From Podocnemis expansa (taxonomy: Eukaryota > Chordata > Testudines > Podocnemididae), in the NCBI GenBank assembly GCA_007922195.1, contig ML682220.1, positions 124,001 through 188,000 of the forward strand: a stretch of 64,000 nt of DNA, read 5' to 3'. The position numbers and the translations under genes were made by a program. This document shows positions 23,578-34,689 of this stretch, one piece after another; the first letter of the stretch is position 1; each line of letters opens with the position of its first letter. The notes beneath the pieces were generated by a model. It saw only the letters and a program-made list of their open reading frames with translations, did not search any database and was not told the origin of the DNA.

Positions 23578-23692
23578 CTAGAAAAGGCAAATGAAAATTA
23601 CATTAAAGTTTGTGCAGGAGAGAATTCAGATCATCATTGCTGGTATTTCAGAGGAAAAGAATATTTCACTCCAGCTGGCAGGCAACAGAATT

Positions 23693-23935
23693 AGATCCAG
23701 TCTACATTTCCAAGAAAATTCAGTGGCAGTCAACAGGAGTTACACAAGCAACACTGAGTAGCTTGCATAATTCCCATTGACTTCTGAACTTCCCTTGAGT
23801 GCAGTGTCTTCACTATGCAGTGCCACTGAAAGGGATTTTACTAAAATCTATTTCCAGGTCAACTTAGCGTGTCTTGACTGACCTCTAAATCAACCTGCCA
23901 GCAGTGACTTTGCCTCCATTAGTGTAAACGTGGCC
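23693..23935. mobile_element. Possible short TIR element in the last intron
   Basis: The left side reads CCAGTCTACATTTCC and the right side ATTAGTGTAAACGTGG, resembling the GTCTACACT/AGTGTAAAC ends seen elsewhere in the window (for example 48743-49036). The ends are weak and no target duplication is clear. Confidence 0.3.
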
Positions 23936-24348
23936 TTCAAAAGCTTGCTCAGATCTTACTAGAAAACATGGTGTCTATCTGGCACATGGAGACAACAATT
24001 CTACCTGACTTCAGCTACTGAGTTTTTTAAGTGAGCAGATCTATACAATGGAAAACAAGGTGAAAAGAGAAAAGCAAAACCATTTGGTTTTAGTGCCTAG
24101 GCTGGTTTACAAAATGGCTATAAAATAGCTATGCCTGAACTATACTGATCAGTCAAATCATGTTAGCATGAGTAGTGCCTTAAACTACTTAAAATCTGTT
24201 GCTGTTTTACCCTATTGTAGATGTGGTTGGTAACATCACCTTGTGAATACATCTTCCTTCCAGCAAACTACACTCAAGGTCATACTTAACAGAACACAAA
24301 AAAAATTAAAAAAAATTAAAAAAAGAATTTTTAGAACAGACAGTTCTA

Positions 24349-24599
24349 AAACCAAGGCACTAAGATGGAGAAAACAAGTACAGAAGTAATTCAGAGTGGC
24401 CAGACTTCTCGTACAATGCATTTTAAGCACTGTGAATGCATTTATTTGCAAAATGCTGGCAGGCTACTATACATGCTACACTGGCCAGCCCACCTGTTGT
24501 GAACAAATGCATTCACAGTGCTTAAAATGCCTCGTAGAAAAAGTCTCACCACATTGAATTATTTCTGTACTTGTTTTCTCTATTTTAGCGCATTGGTTT
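24349..24599. mobile_element. Palindromic MITE with TA duplication (mariner-like)
   Basis: A 251-bp near-perfect palindrome. The left arm AAACCAAGGCACTAAGATGG…ACAAGTACAGAA pairs with the right arm TTCTGTACTTGT…TTAGCGCATTGGTTT. Arms are about 115 bp with a small loop near 24470-24486. TA lies on both sides (24347-24348 and 24600-24601), as for Tc1/mariner elements. No coding capacity. It lies in the intron before the Kunitz exon, so the primary transcript would carry a long hairpin. Confidence 0.75.
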
Positions 24600-24683
24600 T
24601 AAGGTAATCTGTTTGAAAAGCCTTGTTTTTGTATTATTTTTCCATCAAGACTAAAAGTAGAGTAAATCAGAATCTATGAACAC

Positions 24684-24781
24684 CACCTGCCTGAAACCTA
24701 ATGTACAACTGTTGTGCCAACTGCTGGAACAACACCTGCCTGAAACCTAATGTACAACTGTTGTGCCAACTGCTGGAGCAA
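24684..24781. repeat. Tandem duplication, 2 x 49 bp
   Basis: CACCTGCCTGAAACCTAATG continuing to CCAACTGCTGGA occurs twice head to tail with a 49-bp period and almost no differences. A recent local slippage or duplication. Confidence 0.9.
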
Positions 24782-24879
24782 GGTGAGAAAGCACAGGGAC
24801 TACATACAGACAGACAAGATTAAGGAAAGTTAATATAAAGGTCATCTAAAATAGATGTAGGCACCCTGTACTTTAGGGG

Positions 24880-25600
24880 CCTTTGAATTCTAGTAGGAGG
24901 TTAACATTTAAGTAGTTTCTATGTGCCATAATCTCTTCCACCGAGAGACTACAACTCCCATGATCCCTTGGGAAAAGGAGAGACACCCTCCCGGAAGCAG
25001 AGGGGGACAAAGGGGTCTACACTGGGGAAAAGGGGGGGGGGACTGGCTGAATCTGGAAGCTGCTGGTGCCCAAGACTGCTCCTGGGGTTCCTGAGACTGC
25101 TGGAGGCTCACTCAAGCTGGGAGCTTCAGAGGTTCGTGACTTACTCAACCCAAAGCGGGGTCTGAGCCTCGAGCTGACTTGAGCTGTATCTTCAGTAAGG
25201 GTGTGAGTGTCTGTCTTCCCTGCTCCAATTTGGAGCAGGGCTTGTGAAGCAAGTGAGTCTGCTGAGAGACTAACAGGGCCTGTGAGGAGGCAGCATGGCA
25301 ATCCCTCTGAACCAGAGCCAGGACTACAGACCATGGTTGGGCTCACTCTGGATCTCCAGCGTGGTTCTGAGCAGATACACTGGACCAGCAGAGTGCTGCC
25401 TTGTCTCCTTCACTGACCCTCCAAGCAAGCAAGGGGTTGGGGTTCTGAACTCTGGGAAGTGTGCCCTCTGAGTTGGAAAAAGGGCTGTGAGAACGCTAGT
25501 TAGATAAGTTTCCTTTAAACTGTATTCTGTGTCTATTCACTGATTTATCTACTTTCACCAGTATATTTAAATTAATAGTTATATTCGATTCCATCCTGTT
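24880..25600. other. GC-rich intronic segment of unknown origin
   Basis: More GC-rich than its surroundings. It contains ACTACAACTCCCATGATCCC, a motif common in vertebrate promoter-like and LTR sequences, and a G-run at 25031-25040. It may be an LTR or a transposon core, but I cannot define ends. Confidence 0.3.
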
Positions 25601-26115
25601 GGGATAAGTTTCTTTGTTATGTAAAGGTTTGTAACATGCAATTTAAGCACTTTGAATGTATTGTATTTATATATATAATTGGATTAGACCTATCCCACAG
25701 ATTATTCTTAGCCACATGGATTTAGTCCTGGAGGTTCTCAAGGCATGCCACTGACTGCGTACCAGATCCAGCCATGTGGAGGCACCACCAAGTTTAATTT
25801 TCTATAAAGCAAAGGTACTGCAGCAGAAGAGTAGATAGAGGATTCCCACAATCCCAACATCACCACTTGGAAACTCGGGATCTTCTTGTCATCAAACATA
25901 GGTGCCTGTGCACACATCAGTGGTGCCTGCTCCCAAGTAAACCAGGGAGAAAAGGGAAGGGGTTACAGATACAATACCCATTAAAGTGCCTGGTCCAATC
26001 TCAGCTGTGAAGTAAAGTAGTATCTGCTACACACTGGACAAAAAATAAATGCAAGTTGTGTAACCTGAAACCAAATGACTTCAAAGGGCTTTGGATCAAA
26101 TCCTAGAAACCATAC

Positions 26116-26357
26116 CATAGCCTGCAGTAGAAACTGGAGCTGCATGTGTCTCCTCTAAGTTTTCTTCATTCTTCTCTTGGGCTTCTCCATATTCTTCTAG
26201 CTTGCTTCCTTCAGCATTGGCTTCTAAGAAGTATTTCTTCTCCTCTTTAGATTTTGCTTTTTGTCTGGCATCAACAGGTTCATGAATGGTTTCTGTTACT
26301 CTGCTTGCTGTTGGCTCTCGTTCTTCTAAACGCCCACCAAATTCAGGGAATGATATC
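26116..26357 (-). CDS. COL6A4: Collagen VI exon: acidic linker before the Kunitz domain
   Basis: The acceptor CCCTGTAG|GATATC and donor TATG|GTATGG bound 242 bp (1 + 80 codons + 1). This agrees with phase 2 of the upstream exon and phase 1 needed by the Kunitz exon. The peptide is hydrophilic and rich in Glu, Lys and Ala (for example KAKSKEEKKYFLEANAEG), without cysteines and probably disordered or helical. I know no domain for it. It takes the place of the Pro-rich and fibronectin III segments of COL6A3. Confidence 0.8.
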
Positions 26358-26589
26358 CTACAGGGGAAAACCCCCTTTTTAGCAATAGTTTGTACATGGA
26401 AAATGCACAAAGTTCATTCATGCAAGTTACTGCTAGCAGAGATCTTTGGCCCTGATTTCGTTTCCATGAAAGCTAATATGAATTTTTTCATTGCCTTCAA
26501 GGGGGCACGTCCTTTGTTTTGGGAACAGAGTGTACCTATGCAGCTGTACTCTACATATCACAGAAACAATTCAGATAGAGTTCCCCTAC

Positions 26590-26683
26590 CTTTCCAGAAC
26601 AGCTATTTGCAGTTGTGCATCTCCTCGATGCAAGGTTTCACACTCTTCTTGCAATTCTGAAGAAGGGTAACTGTTCATTCTGC
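26590..26683 (-). CDS. COL6A4: Collagen VI exon after vWA C2
   Basis: 94 bp between acceptor TTCCCACAG|GCAG and donor GGAAAG|GTAGGG. Joined in phase to the C2 exon (AAA C + GC gives Arg), it encodes about 31 residues including MNSYPSSELQEECETLHRG. A short segment of this kind, with a single Cys, follows the last vWA domain in this gene; function unknown. Confidence 0.8.
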
Positions 26684-27517
26684 CTGTGGGAAGAAAACAA
26701 GTAGATGAGTCTAAAACCTGCATGAAATCATTCTTGTGCATTCAGGCAAGCATCAATCACTAAATAAACAGCACAGATTGAGCAACTAGCACCGAGAGAC
26801 AGAAGAAAGAGAAATAAGTCCACAGAAAATAGTATTGGAGATTATCCATATAGCCCATCCAATACCAGAGACTCAAGAGACTCCAGATTCACCTTTGTGT
26901 TGCTGCATCTTATTCTCTAACATACAGAATAACTTTTTATAGAAGCTGCAGGTTCTATTACATATATTCCTGGTTTGGCTTGAAATCAATGAATGTTTCA
27001 AAATAATACTTGATGCTTCCATACTGCTCATCTCGAAATGCTTATAAACATTAATAACTTATTCCTCATATATCTGTGAAAGTAGTAAAGAATTACCCTC
27101 CTCCACTGTGGGCAAAACTGGGATAGAGTATAAGTGATTTGCCAAAGGACACAGAAGAAATCTGCAGTAAAAACAGGAATAGCACCTCCTCTTTAGGAAA
27201 AGTAATCCTCCATTCTAGGGAAGAGTCAAGTCAATGGGATTGCATTGTAAAAAAAAGTTCAGCATTTGGCCCAAGGCATCATTAGAATGTAAAATTGTTC
27301 TTTATTATAGGTATATCTATGCTTATCACCCTAGTATCAGAATAGTCTGTATACTGTATATGGTACTATCTAAAAGCTCAAATACTGTTACTAGAAATTT
27401 TTATGCTTCTCCTGACTGATGCTGAATGTGCTAATCCATCTGTGTAGGCACAGCATCTCTCATCTCTTCAATTACTATCTCCAAGAACAGAAGGAAGTTG
27501 GATTGTGTGCTACTTAC

Positions 27518-28957
27518 GTTTTAGGAGGTTTAGGAAGGCACGACTAAACTTCTGAGCATATTCCATATCAAGTGTCGGAACCGTGCCCAGCTGCACTAAA
27601 TGCTGTTCTGCTGGGAAGCTCGAAAGCTCAGTCAGCTCACTCTCAGTAATGTCGTTTCCAAGTGCTAAGGTGAACATAACAAATCCTTGGCACTTGGCTT
27701 GCAGTGAGATCTCTCTCAGTTTCTGCCTGTCCCAGGAACTCGTCTCACTTCCAAGTATCGTGAATATGACCCTGTGCTGTCTCGGCCTGGGGGCTTCAAA
27801 AAATATATTGTCAATTGTCCACTGCAGAGCATGGCCAATGGCAGATGATCCTTCCAGCTGGTGAACAGATTCTTGGAGATGTCTCTTGTAAGAAAAATTA
27901 TATGTAATCTCTTCTGTAGGACAGTGAGAAAGGTGCTGAAGTGTAGGCCTCGTTGAAGCCGTGGGTTGCTATGGTAGTGGGGTCGTTTCTCTGGCAAGTC
28001 ATGTATCTAAGTTTCTTTAACAAGCGGCCTAGAGTTATCTCCCCTTTCTCATGCTTTTTCTCCTGACCATCTGGACAAGAAATGTAAGCTAGACTGTCCG
28101 TCTTTGTTCTAACTGAAAAGGGAGTATTACCTCCTATCTCCTGCTCACCCTTCTTGGCACCATAGCCTCACAAGAATGTAAGGTCAGCATCTCTAGGCAG
28201 AAATTAATGAGTTTGCAGGTACTGCGGCTGCCCAGGATAATGCAAATGATGTCAACAGTAAACAGAGGCGGGGATAATTATATGCATTCTTTAATCATTA
28301 ATATGTATTTAATAATGTTAATGTAACCATATAAGGGTCTCTAAAACACTGTCAATCATGTAAGCATTATCATAGCATTATCATACTATACTGGATAAAA
28401 GTGTTGTGATGCTGCCCCTCGGGGCTCTCTCTTGCACTCGAGTTGTTGGGGGGGCCTGCTCAGAGGGGCTAGCACTTCTTTGCTGCCCTCTGATGCAGTT
28501 CCTTTTGTTATTCAGCTGAATAATAAACTCTGAACCACACCTCGTTCTCTGCTCATTGGAGTCTCGGCTGGGAACGGGTCTGCTTCATTGGGGAGGCTCT
28601 GGTGTGCCTCTTTCTGAACCTGAGGGCCAGAGTTAGATTTTTCCCCCACACTCTTCATCAAATTTTTACTGTTGTACGTGATCAGATCAAACTCTTTGTT
28701 TACTGGACTTGTCTTTCTGTTGGAGGTAAAATTTCGAGGGGCCTGCTGCACCACAGCCACCCTCGCACCTTCATCCGATTCCCCTGGTTGTGAAGTGATA
28801 ACAAAGTGGTCGAGCATGGTACTCACAAAGTCTTTGACTTTCTCAAACTCATCACTGTTGATGCTGCGAGAGCTGTCCACAACATAAGTAATGTCCATGT
28901 TCACCATAACAGGTGGAGGATCAGTCACGTCACAATTTGTGTCTGGTTTGCATTTAT
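27518..28957 (-). pseudogene. COL6A4: Collagen VI exon: vWA domain C2, interrupted by a solo LTR
   Basis: The acceptor TTGCCTAG|ATAAATGC (28957) and donor AAAAC|GTAAGT (27518) bound one exon. The first part reads KCKPDTNCDV, then MDITYVVDSSRSINSDEF with an intact MIDAS motif (DSSRS), to FDLITYNSKNLMK. A 764-bp LTR (27887-28650) then intervenes. The second part continues HLQESVHQLEGSSAIGHALQ, includes RVIFTILGS and QAKCQGFVMFTLALG, and ends near KFSRAFLNLLK. Without the LTR and one CTCT copy the exon is 672 bp, fully open, entering at phase 1 and leaving at phase 1. With the LTR, translation runs into antisense LTR sequence and stops at 28512, losing half of C2, the linker and the Kunitz domain. 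Confidence 0.88.
27887..28650 (+). mobile_element. Solo LTR (class I ERV-like) inside a coding exon
   Basis: A 764-bp LTR beginning TGTAAGAAAA and ending CCCCCACA, with a 4-bp target duplication CTCT at 27883-27886 and 28651-28654. It has a TATA-like GATAAAA near 28394 and a polyadenylation signal AATAAA at 28522. There is no internal retroviral sequence, so it is a solo LTR left by recombination. A 4-bp duplication fits gammaretrovirus-like (ERV1) integrases. It is antisense to the collagen gene. It is nearly identical to the copy at 58276-59054, which has an extra 17 bp near 58424. Confidence 0.92.
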
Positions 28958-29604
28958 CTAGGCAAGAAACATTGAACTATAAGTTATTTTACTGTGTAAC
29001 AAAAGCAATCACTTTAAAGCTAAAGTGAGACTATGTTCTTCACTTAGAAAGTTTTCCTAAAAATTATTTTGACAGTTCTTATTAATTAGTCTGATAAACT
29101 ACACTAATAGGCTCCCTCTAAATGTTCTGAGATCTCATGCGAAACAACACAAGAATGGTAACAGAAAAAGGTCAAAATGTGGTCAAAAGCTCATTTGTTT
29201 GTTTTTTCTTTCCTGAAATATGAACAGAATAAGATTCTGGAACAAACTGGTTTTTTTTTAATCTCTGACTACTCTCCAACATTACTAAATACATGTCAGT
29301 CAGCTCCCACTTCCCTCTTCCTTTTGAAATATGGAAGTTATAGCAAATGAACCTCTTTTCCCAGAAGCATAGTTCTATTCCAAAAGACTTCCATTATAAT
29401 GGTAATGCCAAATATTATCATTTCTTGTGAAACGGGAAAATAAAACAGCATTCTTATTTTCAAGACTGTTTCTTATCTTCCATGTTGGATAGAAAATGAT
29501 TGCACTAATATCAGAAGGATTTGTTGCCATGAATGTAACACACATGGGTATAACTACACGTACAGCTAGCACTGATTTTTCTTAAGTGAAATGAGCAGCA
29601 TTAC

Positions 29605-29695
29605 CATAGCAGAGTGTGCAATCTATGATGCTTTCCAAGCGCTGATCCTGCTGTCTTTCCCAAATAAGCAGTTGAAATCTTTTAGTGTCATCCAT
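29605..29695 (-). CDS. COL6A4: Collagen VI exon: end of vWA domain C1
   Basis: 91 bp between acceptor TTTAAAACAG|ATGG and donor CTATG|GTAATG. It continues VRRAFS of the previous exon with MDDTKRFQLLIWERQQD and ends DCTLCY. Joined to the next exon it gives CYDKCKPDTNC, the cysteine-rich hinge that links C1 and C2 in collagen VI chains. Phases 0 in, 1 out. Confidence 0.85.
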
Positions 29696-29728
29696 CTGTT
29701 TTAAAGCAAACACAGAAGTGGCTTAAAG

Positions 29729-29913
29729 CAGGGGCTTTCAAACTTAGGATCAGGACTCAGTATTGGGTTGCAAACCCTCAGGTATTGGGTCATGAACCTC
29801 TGCTGTTGCCACCAAAAGACTGGAATGCATTGCTCAAAGATGTAATTACTGGTTCATGGGTGTAAGCGATTTTTTTCAGCTGGGTCCCAAGAAAAGAGTT
29901 TTGAAAACTACTG
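29729..29913. mobile_element. Non-autonomous hAT element, 185 bp
   Basis: The ends CAGGGGCTTTCAAACTTAGG and AGTTTTGAAAACTACTG are inverted relatives. They are flanked by a perfect 8-bp direct repeat GCTTAAAG (29721-29728 and 29914-29921). It is similar in ends to the 193-bp element at 40038. Intronic, 33 bp upstream (in transcript sense) of the exon at 29605-29695. Confidence 0.9.
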
Positions 29914-30074
29914 GCTTAAAGAACTATACTCAAAGAATAGATCGCTTTACATGATTGTTAATGATATTTCTCTGCTGAAACAATATCCATCCATAACTCA
30001 ATGGGTTTATCTTATAATAATTATAGGGAAACAATGGAAGACATTGTAATAGACAGCTTAGTAAAAAAATAAAA

Positions 30075-30260
30075 AAAAAGGAGGAGTCTTGTGGCACTTG
30101 AAGACTAACAGATTTATTTATCGCATCAGCTTTCGTGGGAGAAAATCCCAGTTCGTCAGACGCTTTGAAGAGCGTTAAATCTGTTAGTCTTTAAGTGCCA
30201 CAAGACTCCTTGCCTTTTTTGCTTTACTAGACTAACACGGCTGCCCCTTTGGAACTAAGA
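30075..30260. mobile_element. Fold-back pair of Penelope 3'-end fragments
   Basis: The left arm GAGGAGTCTTGTGGCACTTG, then AAGACTAACAGATTTA, pairs with the right arm TAAATCTGTTAGTCTTTAAG, then TGCCACAAGACTCC. The right part continues to the family terminus AGACTAACACGGCTGCCCCT. Same organisation as at 4618-4770. Confidence 0.7.
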
Positions 30261-31039
30261 CAGCTTAGTGGTGCCCATGCCCCTCCCCACCCCTGTGAGT
30301 GACTGACCGTGAACTGCTAAACCTCTCTGTACTAAGCTCCTATCTGCAAAATGAAAGAATGGTGCTTTCTTTCACCAAGCTTTTATCTGTCTTGTCCACT
30401 TAGATGGTAAGATCTTTAGGGCAGGAACTGACTTCTTACTCTGCATTTGCACAGCATTCAGCACAATGGGCTCCAGATATTGGCAGTGACTGCTAGGTGC
30501 TACTGCAAAACAACACAAGCACCATGGAACCTGCTACCACACTAATATCTAGAAAATGAAAAGAATTCTTCCGCTGTCTCCACCTCAAAAGATTTCTTCA
30601 CATTAGTGAAGGCACCACTCACAAGTTCCAACATCCCCGCCAACAATCATAAGCAAAGAGAATCATGTGACTGTATACCAGGAAGCAGGTGAAACCACAT
30701 TCTTGATCATTACAGTGTTTGCTCCAGGAAAAGAAAATTGACTGCAAAACATCACATCCGCTATAATCTTTTGTCCATCAAGAGGACAGCCATATAGTCT
30801 CTGAAATCTAAGCACCTCTTGGTGATCAAATGAGCAAACAAAAGCTCCACTATACACATGAATTTAAATTTCAGTGCTTTTGTGGGGGTTGATTCTCTGC
30901 CCCCATCAGATTCTGGAGGAACACTGAACACACCCTCCCCACCAATTACAGGCAGGAGAATGCCACTGCTTGCCCCTCCTCTCATGTATGCCGCTGGTTA
31001 CCTGTGATGACTACGTTAACAGTGCTAAATGACAACTCA

Positions 31040-31490
31040 CCACTTACTTTCTACAAAGAATTCAGAGAAGACTCCATACTACAGTTTATCCAGGTACCAC
31101 TAAATCTTTCCCCAAACACCTTCAGGAGAAACTCCAAAAATTCATCCCTCACGAACCCATCCCAGCAACCTTCTATGCGCTTCCCAAGATACACGGACAA
31201 GGGAACATAGCCAGAGCCATCATAACTGACCACAGCACTTTTTCTGAAGGAATATCAGGACCCTCAGAAACCATCCTCAAACCATTCACCACACAAAGGA
31301 CCAGTTTCCTCCAGGACACACTGACTTCCTCCACAAACTGCAATATTACCAACCTCTCTCAGAATATGATCTTCATCACCATGCATGGATGTCACTTCCA
31401 TATACACCAACACCCTTTACAATAATATGATATCTGCCTTCCTCAAATATTTACAAGATAATGAACAACCCTTAGATGCTTGCGCCAGAA
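31040..31490 (+). mobile_element. Penelope-like element, reverse transcriptase fragment
   Basis: The frame near 31170 reads TFYALPKIHGQGNIARAII, the hallmark 'fY.LPKiHK...pgRPIis' block of Penelope-like reverse transcriptases. It is followed by SEGISGPSETILKPF and FLQDTLT, matching 'iS..vd..L.p' and 'yikDT..fl'. After about 31320 frameshifts and stops accumulate. The GIY-YIG endonuclease is absent here. A dead, truncated copy in an intron. Confidence 0.75.
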
Positions 31491-31499
31491 AGTAGATAT

Positions 31500-32520
31500 C
31501 TATGCTTACCTTTTTTCCCCCTTGCATAAATTGATAAACCCAGTCTTTCTTTTGAATCTATATTCTATTTATCAATTTTATTTTGATCCCAATGTGTGCT
31601 TGAGTAAAGAATGCAGGATCTGGTCCTATACATTATAATTAAGAGGAAAGAGAAAGAGGTGCCTAGTTAAAGTTATTTTCTAATTTCTGCAAATAGATTA
31701 TTAATTCTATTCAGGTTCTTATAATACATGCATTTCTGTGCACCTGAGCATTAACATTGCATTGGTAATTTTTCACTTTGCTTGTCTCCAGGTTGGGGCT
31801 AGAGTGATTTCACAATCACAATACTTGAGCCAGTATTGGGAATCTATAGTCTAGAAACCAATTTCAAATGATCTTATTTATTTTTTCTACCAATGTAATC
31901 CAAAAGAAAATTAATGAAGACACAAGGCTTATTCTCTTCTCAAGGGCTGTGCTGGCCCAGCAGTAGAATTTGATCCATTTCCTTTTAAAATTCACTTCTG
32001 CTCTGAAAAGTGATTTATATACCAACATCACCATCTCCATCAACATCTGTGCTGCTTGTACAAGTCATGATCTGCTTACTTTAGTAACTTAAAATATGGT
32101 ATTTTTGTTGCTCCTTTTTGCCATGCAGCCAATGGGATCAACTGAATTCTGTTCCTTTTTGTGCATAATCAAAAGTTATTTAATTCAGCTGCAATCAGTC
32201 AATTTTTCAAACGGATTGATAGAAGTGAGGCTGTTCACATATCTGTCACTGTGTCTCTGGCTGGAATTTGAAGATAATGGGGGGGGGGAGGCCTAGATGT
32301 AACTGTGGCAGATATTGTGGCCCCATGTATTATTTCCAGGAAACAAAAACAGTATCTGAGGAGGCAAAGGGGGTGCCAGTGAGTAAGATGAATCACTGAG
32401 GTTGCAATAACCTCCAGAAATGTACAAACCACCAGGGAGGTTTACATGTATCATTTCAAACTGGGTTTTCAAGAGATTAACAGAAAAACAAAAGGTTTTT
32501 TATATGGATTTAAACTGACT
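31500..32520. other. Intron sequence, nothing recognised
   Basis: AT-rich, no conserved frame. A G-run (32280-32289) is the only low-complexity feature. Confidence 0.4.
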
Positions 32521-32529
32521 CAGGGCCTG

Positions 32530-34680
32530 TATTTTGATTCAGCAAATGGACAACAAGATCTTCTCTCCAAGGGCCCCAATCATTGTGGAAGGACTGAAAA
32601 GACTAAGATGTCTGTTCACTAATGCAAGGAGCCTGGGTAACAAAATGGAGGAACTAAAACTACTGATGCAGGAAGCAAAACCAGATATTACAGGGATACA
32701 GAAACATGGTGCAATAGTCATGGCTGAAATGAATGACAAATGAATGACCTTTGTTCAGGAATGACAAAGACTGGTAAAGATGGTGAAGTATATTAATGAG
32801 AAGGCAGACTAAGGAAATCAAGTACTGAACAGATAAAATAGAATTTATTTGAGTCAAAATCATTTGAGGAAGAAGGGTAACAGAAGCTCCATTGAGATTA
32901 TGCTTGGGAGATGCCCTACTAGATTTAATGTTCTTATGTAGTGAGGACCTCATAGAAGAACTTGTAGAAGACAACACTGGTTCAAGTGATCATGAGTTAA
33001 TTCAGTTTAAACTATAAATGAAAAGATAAACAAAAGGAGGTTTACAATTAGGACCCCTTGATTTCAAAAGGGTAAACTTTTAAAAATTAAGGGAATTAGG
33101 AAAGTGGACTAGATTGAAGAACTCAGAGATCTGAAGGTGGAAAATTCTTGGAAGTAGTTTTTACAACTTTGACTTAAAGTATCTGAAGCTGCATACCAAA
33201 CAAAGAGGAAAAAATTCATAGGGAAGGGTTGCTGACCAAACTGAATGAACAACCTGGAATAGTTTATTAAGAGACAGCAGAAAGCCTACAAGAAATGGAA
33301 GATGGGATGGATCAGCAAAGAAAGCTACCTTTTGGTGGTCAGAACATGTAGGGGGACAAGTGAAAACTACCAAAAGCCAAACAGACTTGTACCTTGCAAA
33401 GGAAATTAGAGCAACAGGAAAAAGGTTCTTCAGTCATATAAATAAGAAGAAAACAAGGAAAGAAGAAACGGGACTGCTAAGCACTGAGGGTAGGTTGGAG
33501 ATTAAAGAGAACCCCGGTCTGAATCAACACATACATGAATACTTTGTGTCAGTTTTTAATGGTAATTAGAAGGCTGGAGGTGATGACAGGGTAGCTAATG
33601 GGAAGAAGAATATGGAACTATCCAAGGTGGAAGGCAAGTTACAGCTTAATGGAATGAAATCAGGGGAGCCCTGGGTAATCTTTATCAGAGAATATTAAAA
33701 GAATTGGCACTGGAATTGCAAGCCCAGTAGTAAAGATTTTTTAATGAATCTGTGTACTCAGGGGTTGTATCCTACAGAAGAATTGCAAATATAGTACCTT
33801 TATGTAAGAAGGGAAAAGGAATGATCCAGAAAACGGCAGGCCCCCTGGTTTGACTGCAGTGAATCAAAGTCTTAGAACAACCTTTGAAAGACAGTAGTTA
33901 AGGACATTAAGATAAATGGTAATTGGAATAAAATGCAACATGCTTTTACAAAAGTAGGTCATACCAGACCAACCTCTCTTTTTCTTTTTCCTTCTTTTTC
34001 CTTTTGAGAAGATAACCAAATTCTAGACAAAGGAAATGCAGTAGATCTAACCTAACTGGATTTCAGTAAAACTTCTGATGCAGTTCCACCTGGGAAATTA
34101 TTCGTTGCATTGGAAAAGATGAAGATTAAATGATAATTGAAAGCTGGGCAAGGAACTGGTTAAAGGGGAGTCTATACTGGGGTCATACTGAAAGGTGAAC
34201 TGTCAGGCTGGAGGGAGGTTACTGATGCAGTTTCTCAAGCATTAGTTTTGGAGCAACCATATTTAATATTTTCATTACTGATCTCAGCACAAAAGTGGGA
34301 GTGTGATAATAAAATGTGCAGATGACACAAAGCTGGCAAGTAGTGACAATATGTAGGAGGACCAGAATACTGCACCAAAAGATTTGGACAATGAGAGTAA
34401 CGAAACAGAATAATCAAATGCTGAGAGCAAGGTCATGTACTTGGGGACTAACGAGAATTTTTGTATATGTGGGGACGTATCAGCTGGAAACAACAGAAAG
34501 GGAGAAAGACCTGCGTATATTGGACAATCACATGAAAAATTAGAAGCCAGCAATGTGATGAGACCATGAAAAAAAACCTAATGAAAGTCCAGGATGCATC
34601 AGACAAGGAACTTCCAGTACCAATAGGGAAGTGTTATTACCATTCTCTTGTATGATCTCATAAACACGGTAGGGAAAAAC
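32530..34680 (+). mobile_element. CR1/L3-like LINE, endonuclease to RT, decayed
   Basis: The plus strand encodes, in order, an endonuclease start (LRCLFTNARSLGNKMEELKL and KPDITGI, 32590-32700), a linker with FFSHINKKKTRKEETGLLST and INPGLNQ-like/HEYFVSVFN (33430-33560), RT blocks around 33940-34110 (QHAFTKVGHTRPTSL, LDFSKTSDAVP-like) and a thumb block REKDLRILDNHMK at 34500. There are many stops and shifts. It lies opposite to the host gene. The minus-strand relative at 38650-39870 has the same endonuclease start. Confidence 0.8.
33188..33350 (+). repeat. Inverted duplicate, copy 1 (LINE-derived)
   Basis: GCATACCAAACAAAGAGGAA through CTTTTGGTGGTCAGAACATG is repeated in reverse complement at 35155-35320 with only a few differences, within a related LINE context. 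Confidence 0.85.
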
Positions 34681-34689
34681 AACATCAAT

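Noticed and set aside
27716..27997. 93-codon minus frame across the LTR edge
   Set aside because: It is the wrong frame for the vWA part; the correct frame joins the exon halves only without the LTR.
28512..28928. Continuous open frame from vWA C2 into the LTR as an alternative C-terminus
   Set aside because: The extension is antisense LTR sequence ending at a chance stop; the vWA fold would be cut mid-domain.
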